From assembly GCA_947652615.1 (NCBI GenBank), contig CANTDX010000026.1, positions 1 through 43,428 on the forward strand: 43,428 nucleotides of DNA, in the 5' to 3' direction. A model generated the notes under the pieces. That model searched no databases and was not told the DNA's origin. It worked only from the letters and a program-made list of their open reading frames with translations. Positions 33,016-41,095 of the stretch are shown here, in pieces. Origin of the DNA: an uncultured Dorea sp. GTDB lineage: Bacteria > Bacillota > Clostridia > Lachnospirales > Lachnospiraceae. How positions within the stretch are numbered: the stretch's first letter is position 1; each line of letters begins with the position of its first letter. Made by a program: the position numbers and the translations under genes.

Positions 33016-34482
33016 TTAAGCCTCCTCATTTGCATTTGCATTTGCCCGCCGGTCATAGACCTGCCCCGGCGGCTGTGTCCCCATTCCAGGCTTCAATATA
33101 GAACCCTTGCAGAATATGTGGATATCCAGATTCCGCTCCATATAGCGCAGCCGCAGATACGCCACCGTCCAGCCCGTGAATGCTCCGGCCACTACTCCGA
33201 TCCCGTACCACAGCTCCGGCAGATTCTTCGCTATCATACTGCCTGCGAACGTCACCAGGCAGAAGCTAAGTGAGGTCAGCGCAGCCCCGGTCAGATCATC
33301 ATAGTAATACAGGAAGATGATCGCGGAATACATCAGGAACAAGATGAAATACCCCGCCACCAGACAAGGGTAGATCCTGATGGTAAGCCTTGAGAAGCCG
33401 AACCTTGGCAGAAATACCATACACAGCAGATACAGGATGGTTGTGATGATGAACTGGATCCGCACCAGGCTCATCAGCTCATTGGCAAGCTGCCGGAACA
33501 TCTCTTTCTTGGCAAGGTCGATATCAGACCCTTTCCCGCCGATGACCGCCTCCGAGTAATTCTTGTATTTGTCATGGAAATGCATCTCCACCCTCGCGAT
33601 AAAGATCACCGTGGCGGAGATATTGGTAAACATGGCAAGACAGGTCGCCATATCATAGGGCTGATTACAGACGAAGGTCTTCACCAGCACCATCCGTTCT
33701 TTCCCCGTCCAGAACACGAAATTATGGACATACAGCCCCAGGATATAGAAGAAATTCGCGATCACCAGCTTCCAGTATTTCCGGAAATACCGAAGCACCG
33801 ACTTATAGCGGTTGCTGTTCTTCGAAAAGTACCGCTTCACGGTGGACATCTCCAGGACTGCCGTCAGGAAGAAGCCCGTCATCAGGGCGAACAGCATGCT
33901 CTCCCTGATTCCCCAGTGCAGGACATATCTAAGGAAGAGAGAGAACAGGAATGCCGTCACCATCCCCGCCGAGAAGAACAATGCGATCTTCTCATACGCC
34001 TTCGCGATGGACAGATAGATCATGGAATAGAACACCAGCACCAGGGCAATGTAACCGCAGTACCCGGTGAACACATAGAATACATCCACCTTCCCCACGA
34101 AATGCTCCCACAGGCAGAACGGGATCCCCACCAGGCAGCTAAGGGTAATGTTCATCAAAAGTCCCACGTTATAGCAGGCACGGATGTCCTCATAACGTTC
34201 CTCAAAGATCACGTCCGACACATATTTGGACAGCACAGAGTTGAACGGAGCCGCCGTCAGCAGCGCGAAGATGAATATGTAGAGCATCGTACAGGAGAAC
34301 AGCTCCCTCTCCACGAAGCCAAGCTCGCTGAACTTCAGGAAATACTGCATCAGAACCACATTCAGGATCACCACGCACATGGGCGTCACCGTCGATACCG
34401 CACTGTATCCAAATCCTACCACGAAGGTTGACAGGGTATTCTTCTCAAATATATGATTTAATTTCTCTCCTATGCCAGCCAT
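33016..34482 (-). CDS. pelG: Pel exopolysaccharide transporter PelG
   Basis: PelG is the MOP-superfamily-like membrane protein that, with PelD, PelE and PelF, forms the inner-membrane complex making and exporting Pel polysaccharide. This 488-residue protein has about twelve hydrophobic segments from residue 20 to 460. The N-terminal NTLSTFVVGFGYSA block is like that of known PelG proteins. Its start overlaps the PelF stop (TAATG). PelF-PelG order is as in all known pel operons. The C-terminal tail (NANANEE) is short and polar. Confidence 0.9.
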   Translation of the reverse strand: MAGIGEKLNHIFEKNTLSTFVVGFGYSAVSTVTPMCVVILNVVLMQYFLKFSELGFVERELFSCTMLYIFIFALLTAAPFNSVLSKYVSDVIFEERYEDIRACYNVGLLMNITLSCLVGIPFCLWEHFVGKVDVFYVFTGYCGYIALVLVFYSMIYLSIAKAYEKIALFFSAGMVTAFLFSLFLRYVLHWGIRESMLFALMTGFFLTAVLEMSTVKRYFSKNSNRYKSVLRYFRKYWKLVIANFFYILGLYVHNFVFWTGKERMVLVKTFVCNQPYDMATCLAMFTNISATVIFIARVEMHFHDKYKNYSEAVIGGKGSDIDLAKKEMFRQLANELMSLVRIQFIITTILYLLCMVFLPRFGFSRLTIRIYPCLVAGYFILFLMYSAIIFLYYYDDLTGAALTSLSFCLVTFAGSMIAKNLPELWYGIGVVAGAFTGWTVAYLRLRYMERNLDIHIFCKGSILKPGMGTQPPGQVYDRRANANANEEA

Positions 34483-35924
34483 TACTCCGTCCTCTCCTCT
34501 TCCAGGGACAGTCCCATACTGCCCGCAAAATCCTGATATATCTTACGATATGTCTCCCTCATATGCTCGATCCGATAGCCCGACATCACTCTCTGATAGC
34601 CGCTCTCCCCCATCTGAAGGCGCATCGGCTCGTTCCTCGCCATATCTATCATAGCCTGGGCAATCTCCTCCACATTCATGATATGGGTAAGGATCCCTGC
34701 TGCGCCGTAATCGTCATTCTCTCCGAAGATCAGCCCGCTGCAGTTCCCCACATCCGTGGCGATCACAGGCTTATGGGCCGCATAGCCTTCAAGGATCGTA
34801 AGCGGCTGCCCCTCGCTGATACTGGTCAGGATCGTCATATCCATCCGGCCCAGGTAATCTCTGATATCAATCCTCCCGGTGAACACCACATCCGTAAGCC
34901 CCATAGCCTCCACCTGTTCCTGACATTCCCCGGCATACTGCGCATCCTCGTCGCAAGGCCCCATGATCCACAGCTTAAGCCTTGGCTCTCTCTCCTTCGC
35001 GAAGCCGAATGCCTGGATCATCGTCTTCACATCCTTGATCGGCGTGACACGTAAGATGGCCCCGATATTGATCTTCCCCTCGTCCTCTTCCGTCTTCCCC
35101 GGAAGATTCAACAGACGTTCCACGGATACGCCGTTTGGCGTCACCATGGTCTTCTCCGGCGGACATCCAAGCTCGATCTGAAGCTCCCTGGCATATTCAT
35201 ACAGGCTCGTGACCAGATCCGCCCTGTCATACGCAAGCTTCGACATCTTCCGGAACTGCTCGATCCACACATTCTTGTAGACTCCCTTGACCCATTCCGC
35301 CCGAAGCAGCTCTTCTTCCCGCTCTCTGGTGTAGATCCCATGCTCCGAGATCATCATCCGGCAGCCATAGAGAGCCTTCGCCATACTCCCTAAGAGTCCG
35401 GCGTATCCGGTGGCGACACAGTGATACAGGTCTGCCTTAGGAAGCTTCATCTTAAGCGCAAAGAACATGGGAAGATACACCGAACGCATGGTCCACAGGA
35501 AATCCGCGAACACAAGCTGACTGTAATTCAGATCATAGTATTCTCTCACGATCTTCATGAAATCCGGTCCCATCAGCAATCTATCCAGGGAAATGCCCTT
35601 CTCCTGGAACATGCGGAACAGCACCTCCCACTCCACCCGCTGATTCAGCACCAGGCTGCGAAGCGCCCTGTATTCATCCTTATTCAGCGTATGCTTACGG
35701 CGGCCTTTGCGGTTCCAGTCCACGTCCTCCAGATACAGCTCGTGGACCTCTGTCACATTCTCAGGCAGTTCGTAGGTGAATTTCCCGCTCATGGAGCGGT
35801 TGCTGATGATCGCCAGGATCACGAATTCCAGGTTGGGAAATGACTTGATCAGGCCGTGCACCCAGCTTGATACACCGCCCGCCATATAAGGATAACAGCC
35901 TTCCACCACAATACAGACTCTCAC
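34482..35924 (-). CDS. pelF: Pel polysaccharide glycosyltransferase PelF (GT4)
   Basis: PelF is the cytoplasmic GT4 polymerase of the Pel system, using UDP-GlcNAc/GalNAc. This 480-residue protein begins with the diagnostic VEGCYPYMAGGVSSWVHGLI (7-26). It has the GT4 core AILRVTPIKDVKTMIQAF, LWIMGPCDED, and SISEGQPLTILEGYAA with the two catalytic glutamates. The start is GTG at 35924, with GGAGAGGAG 7 bases ahead. The next start would lose the diagnostic block. It is directly followed by pelG. Confidence 0.93.
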   Translation of the reverse strand: MRVCIVVEGCYPYMAGGVSSWVHGLIKSFPNLEFVILAIISNRSMSGKFTYELPENVTEVHELYLEDVDWNRKGRRKHTLNKDEYRALRSLVLNQRVEWEVLFRMFQEKGISLDRLLMGPDFMKIVREYYDLNYSQLVFADFLWTMRSVYLPMFFALKMKLPKADLYHCVATGYAGLLGSMAKALYGCRMMISEHGIYTREREEELLRAEWVKGVYKNVWIEQFRKMSKLAYDRADLVTSLYEYARELQIELGCPPEKTMVTPNGVSVERLLNLPGKTEEDEGKINIGAILRVTPIKDVKTMIQAFGFAKEREPRLKLWIMGPCDEDAQYAGECQEQVEAMGLTDVVFTGRIDIRDYLGRMDMTILTSISEGQPLTILEGYAAHKPVIATDVGNCSGLIFGENDDYGAAGILTHIMNVEEIAQAMIDMARNEPMRLQMGESGYQRVMSGYRIEHMRETYRKIYQDFAGSMGLSLEEERTE

Positions 35925-35958
35925 TTGACTTCTCCTCTCCTTAGACTCTGATACGCTA

Positions 35959-37869
35959 CTATCTCACGGTTCCCGGCGGCATAACATAATACCTCTCGTC
36001 GGCCGGCTCCATCCAGATGACAGCCTCCCGGTCACTAACCTCGATCAGATAGGCGCCGTCCTCCAGCTTCTTGAAGCTTCCTCCCTCCACTGATTCTACC
36101 GATTCGTTGTGAGTCCTCAAGATAAACCATACGGTCCCGCCGCCGCCTTCTGTCTCAAGCCGGATCACGTTGCCGGTCCGGCTGTCCGTATAATCCAGCG
36201 CCAAAAAACGGCGGATACGCACATCACATTCCGTCGCGGTCGTTCCGTCGAATCCGTCAAAAGCCGGACCAAAGGAATCCACTGTCTTCGCATAGTCCCT
36301 GGACAGATTCTCCCAGGAATCCTCAAGACTGTCAGGATATGCGACTCTTGTCATATCAAAGGATATGTTCGAATACCCAAGCGCCGTTGCCGCGCTCTTC
36401 ATCAGGAGATCCCCCTTATAGGTATAGGCAAGGCCCTCCCCCAACGTGCTCTGCTTCGTCACATCCTCCGTCAGGAACTTTATGACCTCTGCGTCTTCTT
36501 CCTCATAATCCGCGACCACCGTCATGACAGAGCCAAGAATCCTCATCCTTAAGGCCTCTTCCATCTCCTTTTCCGTCATCCCGCCCGCATAAAAGGATGT
36601 AAAATCATAAGCGCCCGCGGCCTCCTGCATGAACGCCTGGTCCAACGCAAGCTTCTCACTCATGGCAAGCTCCGATACATTCGCAGCTGAAAGCCCTGTC
36701 TCCACCGCCTGCTCATGGAACATCTTCAGATAATACCGGAGCTGTTCTTCATCCGGTTCATTCTTATCCCGATAATCATACTGAGGCGCCATCATACAGG
36801 TGATCCCATGCGGATAATCCTGCAGCGACATTCCCACGTAAGGCCATACGATCTCTTGGAATACCTGCTTTACAGAACGGCTGTAGAGTTCATCCATCTT
36901 CTTACGGTTCTCATCCGCAAGCCCCGGGAATCCCTCGAACACCATACTCTGCGCATTCACGGCGGGATAGATCTCATAAGGGTATATCTCCGCCGACATC
37001 GCCGACAGAAGCCCAAGCCCCGTTACCCCTTCCATGTATCCGCCATTCACGGCAAATACATAGGCAGAGCCAAAGCTCTTGCGCCAGATCACCACCGGAT
37101 AATCCTCCGTGTCTATGGATTCATCCTCCGGAATTCCCTTCATATATACCTTGGTCCCGGAAGCAAGCTGATACCAGGGAAACCGAAGCTCCATATCCTG
37201 ATAGCCTCTATCCTCTTCCTCCACCGCCTGATAATATGTCTCTCCGCCCAGCAGGAATCCGGCGTAGAGATGAATGCCGTCCACGGTATAATCCTCTTCC
37301 CTTACCTCCCGGATGCCTAAGAGCTCCCTTACCTGCCGGTTCTTCCTGATAACAGACACATCGGGAAGGTTGCAGAAGATCAGATGCGTTCCCTGATCCA
37401 CACAGTCCCTAAGGAACGTAATCTCCCCCGCCTTCTTCCAGTCCACGCTTTCCGAATCGATCAGAAGCAGCTCCGGCTGCTCCCCGCCCTTCTCCTTCTT
37501 CTGATACGCCGCCAGAGATTCATAGATACCGATATCCCGTTTGCTGTAGGTGACCCACTGCACGGCCGTCTGCATAAGCGTTCCTTCCGTATCGCCGATG
37601 CCGATCACCCTCCTGCGTGTGGCTGCTCCGATCCTCACTTCGCCGTCCTCTGCCGTCTTCCCGGCCGCTTTCCTTCCAACCGCCTTACCAAGCCGGATAC
37701 TCTCCGGTATATATATATTTACCTTGGAAGGATAGTTCTCCGCCGTCTCTGAATAGGGATTCACCTCATAATCATTCCAGGTGTCCTTAAGCGTGTTGAT
37801 CGTCATGCATAAGAAGAATACGACAACCATCAATATCATAATTGTGAAATAATTCCGGCGTGACACCAT
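35959..37869 (-). CDS. DUF2194 family membrane-anchored protein in the PelA position
   Basis: This 636-residue protein has a single N-terminal membrane segment (about 7-25) and a large outside domain. It fits the DUF2194 family often seen in Gram-positive Pel loci, where it takes the place of the PelA deacetylase. I see no clear deacetylase metal motif of the HxDGD or HxxxH type. The middle (ITCMMAPQYDYRDKNEP) and the C-terminal beta-rich region carry no known signature. It could process the polymer outside the membrane or be a structural part of the complex. It starts 11 bases after the GT-C-like gene. Confidence 0.72.
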   Translation of the reverse strand: MVSRRNYFTIMILMVVVFFLCMTINTLKDTWNDYEVNPYSETAENYPSKVNIYIPESIRLGKAVGRKAAGKTAEDGEVRIGAATRRRVIGIGDTEGTLMQTAVQWVTYSKRDIGIYESLAAYQKKEKGGEQPELLLIDSESVDWKKAGEITFLRDCVDQGTHLIFCNLPDVSVIRKNRQVRELLGIREVREEDYTVDGIHLYAGFLLGGETYYQAVEEEDRGYQDMELRFPWYQLASGTKVYMKGIPEDESIDTEDYPVVIWRKSFGSAYVFAVNGGYMEGVTGLGLLSAMSAEIYPYEIYPAVNAQSMVFEGFPGLADENRKKMDELYSRSVKQVFQEIVWPYVGMSLQDYPHGITCMMAPQYDYRDKNEPDEEQLRYYLKMFHEQAVETGLSAANVSELAMSEKLALDQAFMQEAAGAYDFTSFYAGGMTEKEMEEALRMRILGSVMTVVADYEEEDAEVIKFLTEDVTKQSTLGEGLAYTYKGDLLMKSAATALGYSNISFDMTRVAYPDSLEDSWENLSRDYAKTVDSFGPAFDGFDGTTATECDVRIRRFLALDYTDSRTGNVIRLETEGGGGTVWFILRTHNESVESVEGGSFKKLEDGAYLIEVSDREAVIWMEPADERYYVMPPGTVR

Positions 37870-37880
37870 ATCATCATCTC

Positions 37881-40127
37881 CTAATCATTTCCGTTGTACC
37901 CATAATCAATCGCAAAATTATACAGACTGTAGCCGTTCTGCCGCAGACGGTAGCAGACGAAACGATCCGTCTCCATATATACTTCCATCTCATTGGGATA
38001 CAGCTCCTTAAATGCCTGCGCCCAGTAATACATATGGGACATGGTCACCCATCTGGCATCCTCGATATACGGCAGGATCCCGCCCTTGTCAGACAACGGT
38101 TTCCTAGCTCCTGCAGGAGAGACCTTCCGGTCCGGTATCTCGGAGTTAATATAATCCCTGTAGTAGAGCGGCACCTTCTCTATGAAGAAATACACCGTAT
38201 CTGTCGGTATGGTGACCTCCGTATTCTTGTTGACGGACTGCATCTTCCTTAAGAATGTGATCATCTCATAGTGATATCCCTTATCCCCGATCATCTGCCG
38301 TTCATCATTGGCAGAACAGATCGTCCATGAGACATTGCCCCGGTTATCGTGGAGGATATCTGTCAGACAGGTGACCGCTTCATTGGTCTCATACGCGGTA
38401 ATATAGCGGGGCGAGCGGATACCCGTCTCTGCCACGATCACGCACGCCGCTATAAGCCCGGCCATGGAGAGCACATTCATAGCCTTCGGCCATCTGCATA
38501 AGCTTAATATCACCGCATCCAGACAGAGGCTCCACACCGCCGCGATCCCGTACACCAGATAGACCGGGTATCTCGTAACCTCTATAAGCTGGGGAAGCCC
38601 AAGCACTTCCGACACCTGCAGCATGGCAAGCAGCCCTGTAAATATACTTAAGGATATCAGCACTGCCCCATACTCCGCCTTCCGAAACAGCATCCACAAA
38701 AGCCCCATAAGAAATGCCACGGCGATGCTTCCAAGCAGGATCTTGACTGCCATGATATTGTCATTCATTACATAATAGTCGATCCTCTCAAGGATACGCG
38801 CGGTCTTCTTGGGCGTAAACATTCCCGCCGCCCTGGCTAAAATGCCCTTCGAAGAGTTCTCCTTGTCCGCTTTCTCAGCTTCCTTCCCGCCGTCGTCTGC
38901 ATCCTTGCCGTTGGTACCGCCCGAATCCTGACTCCCGGAAGACAGCATCGCCATCCCCCAGTTCAGTGACCCCTGAAGAGGCGTCCCCGTCACATAGGCA
39001 GCCGCCATTGGAAGGACAGCGATCATAAGCCCCGCGATCCCCGCCGCCACGATCCGCTTCAGATAACGCCAGCGGAAGCATCGGAAACAGAAGCCTGCAC
39101 CGATCCCTACACAGAGCAGTCCTGCAATGATCGTATCATAGAAATGCGCCGCCAGAGTCATAGAGATGCTGACAGCAAACAGGATAAGATACAGGTTCAC
39201 CACCTTAAGTCCCTTCTCTTCCCGGCCCACTGCCGCCGTAAAGTCCCGCTCCCTTAGGAATGCAATGGCAAAACAGGCGGCGGGCAGGATAAAGAGCATC
39301 CCGAATTCCTGCGGCAGTGACGCATAATATCTGTAATAGGCATACTGATAGAACACATCAGACAGTATATAGACCACGGTTCCGATATAAGGCGTATACC
39401 TGGCCCTGCACACCGTCTTTAAGAACGCCAGCAGCATCAGATGGATCATCACCGTCTGCACCAGGTAGAAGACCCTAAGCACCACATAGACCGGAATCGC
39501 AAATACCGCGTGCAGATAATAGACCACACAGTGAAATCCGAAGGGATAGACACCGTCCGCGAATATATGATTGCTGTTCATCTCATTGATCCAGTGATTA
39601 TGCAGCACAAGGTCAGACGCACAATAGCCGTAGACATGAACGGTGTTGAGCCCATACATATATAATACCAGTACAATGACCGCACAGGTAAGAAGCACAT
39701 CCATCCAATGTCCGCTCATCCTCATCCCCATCCTGCCGGAAGACATCTTCTTAAGCTTCACGCCAAGCTTCATAAGAAATGTCTTCCTCCCCATCTCTTT
39801 ACCGGCAAGAAGGCTTAGTTTCTCAATCCCTCTCTCCAGATACAGACGGAATGACCCCTTATGCTTCCTTACAAACTCCGCGATAAAGGGCGCAAGAGTT
39901 CCAAGTATCAGCGTCAGGCGAAAAGACAGATGCAGAAGCTCCAGCAGAAACACCAGATTCATCACATAGAAATTACCCGCCATAAAATAGATCATAAACC
40001 TTATGGGGACATTCGCAAAGCCATGAAGCTTCTTGTGCAGGAACAGAAAAGGCAGCAGCAATGTCACGGCCAGATAGGCCGCCGATACCCCTGTGGCCTG
40101 CAATACAGTAAGCATAGTCATTGACAT
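37881..40127 (-). CDS. GT-C-like polytopic membrane glycosyltransferase
   Basis: This 748-residue protein has about a dozen hydrophobic segments between residues 10 and 600, and a C-terminal outside domain of about 150 residues. A loop after the fourth segment carries SDLVLHNHWINEM and DGVYPFGFH, resembling the acidic first-loop motif and YP-G-H segment of GT-C enzymes that use lipid-phosphate sugars. A charged insert rich in Asp, Gly and Lys lies near residues 395-425. It is not a standard Pel component. It starts 2 bases after pelE and is followed by the DUF2194 gene. Assignment as GT-C is by topology and loop motif, so moderate. Confidence 0.65.
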   Translation of the reverse strand: MSMTMLTVLQATGVSAAYLAVTLLLPFLFLHKKLHGFANVPIRFMIYFMAGNFYVMNLVFLLELLHLSFRLTLILGTLAPFIAEFVRKHKGSFRLYLERGIEKLSLLAGKEMGRKTFLMKLGVKLKKMSSGRMGMRMSGHWMDVLLTCAVIVLVLYMYGLNTVHVYGYCASDLVLHNHWINEMNSNHIFADGVYPFGFHCVVYYLHAVFAIPVYVVLRVFYLVQTVMIHLMLLAFLKTVCRARYTPYIGTVVYILSDVFYQYAYYRYYASLPQEFGMLFILPAACFAIAFLRERDFTAAVGREEKGLKVVNLYLILFAVSISMTLAAHFYDTIIAGLLCVGIGAGFCFRCFRWRYLKRIVAAGIAGLMIAVLPMAAAYVTGTPLQGSLNWGMAMLSSGSQDSGGTNGKDADDGGKEAEKADKENSSKGILARAAGMFTPKKTARILERIDYYVMNDNIMAVKILLGSIAVAFLMGLLWMLFRKAEYGAVLISLSIFTGLLAMLQVSEVLGLPQLIEVTRYPVYLVYGIAAVWSLCLDAVILSLCRWPKAMNVLSMAGLIAACVIVAETGIRSPRYITAYETNEAVTCLTDILHDNRGNVSWTICSANDERQMIGDKGYHYEMITFLRKMQSVNKNTEVTIPTDTVYFFIEKVPLYYRDYINSEIPDRKVSPAGARKPLSDKGGILPYIEDARWVTMSHMYYWAQAFKELYPNEMEVYMETDRFVCYRLRQNGYSLYNFAIDYGYNGND

Positions 40128-40129
40128 GG

Positions 40130-41095
40130 TTATTGCCTCCTTGTGCTAAAGATTCGGATCAACTCTAACGTCTCGTTGTTGATCACCACATCGGATTTTT
40201 TCAATGCCTCCATCGTCTCAAAGAAGGCTTCCCGGTCCTGTCTGGCAAAATAAAGCTTCAGTTTGCAGACATACGCCTTCATTTCATCCGGATACTGTTC
40301 CTCTATCCGCCGGCACCATTTCTCTGCCGTCCCATAATCCTTCATCTCCAGGATACGCAGGAAGACGGCCTCATACCCATCAAGGCTAAGCCGCGCAGGA
40401 TCCTTCCCATAGAGAGACTCCGCCGTCTCATCCATGGTCTCCACGAACTTGCGCTGTTCGTGCTGTGAGAACACATGCTGCTTCAAGATATGGTCCATAT
40501 ATTCAAGGAGAAGTTCCTCGCACTCCGTCTGATCTGTCTCTTCCTCCCTGATCTGGCGCCGCATCTTCTGCACATAGAGCCGGAACTTGTTCAGCTCGTC
40601 CGACAGGACAGCCGCCGCATAGTGGGCAGTCTCCGAATCCTCACTGTCAAGCGCCAGCGTGATAGAAGACAGAGAATCCTTGATATCCTTGCGCATGATA
40701 TTCATCATTACCATACGCAGGTTCTTCTTCTCATTGACCAGGATCGCTTCCTCCAGCGGGATGATATCCCGTTCCACCTCTTCGTCTGCCCGGACATTGG
40801 TCTTCACACGCTCCTTACTGAAGATGACGTCCGCAAGATCCGTCCCTCTAAAGAACACGATTAGATAGATCAGATGGCTGATTCCAAAGAACAGCGGCGC
40901 GATCACCGGACACAGCAGCATCACGATAAAACGGATCAGGTATGTCCTCCTGTTATCATAGAGAATCCCGCCCTCCTTCTCGGCGGTCACCGAACGTGCA
41001 GGCACCATAAGAAATACGCCCGCCAGCAGATAGATGACGGATACAACCAGATTCACGATCAGGACGATCAGGAAAATATATTCATCCCTCGTCAT
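40130..41095 (-). CDS. pelE: PelE-like membrane and helical-repeat protein
   Basis: This 321-residue protein has two hydrophobic segments (about 8-30 and 53-82), then a wholly helical, charged cytoplasmic region of TPR-like build (pairs such as LRILEMKDYGTAEKWCRRIEE). PelE has this layout and links PelD to PelF/PelG in the synthesis complex. Its start overlaps the PelD-like gene by 4 bases, as expected for pelD-pelE. Sequence similarity alone would be too weak to name it; position carries the call. Confidence 0.72.
   Translation of the reverse strand: MTRDEYIFLIVLIVNLVVSVIYLLAGVFLMVPARSVTAEKEGGILYDNRRTYLIRFIVMLLCPVIAPLFFGISHLIYLIVFFRGTDLADVIFSKERVKTNVRADEEVERDIIPLEEAILVNEKKNLRMVMMNIMRKDIKDSLSSITLALDSEDSETAHYAAAVLSDELNKFRLYVQKMRRQIREEETDQTECEELLLEYMDHILKQHVFSQHEQRKFVETMDETAESLYGKDPARLSLDGYEAVFLRILEMKDYGTAEKWCRRIEEQYPDEMKAYVCKLKLYFARQDREAFFETMEALKKSDVVINNETLELIRIFSTRRQ

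Noticed and set aside
33574..34431. Open frame of 285 codons on the plus strand opposite pelG
   Set aside because: It is rich in His, Arg and Gln in the way antisense shadows are, has no plausible family and lies wholly within pelG, which is well supported.
36715..37320. Open frame of 201 codons on the plus strand opposite the DUF2194 gene
   Set aside because: Shadow frame of GC-biased coding sequence on the other strand; no start signal and no domain.
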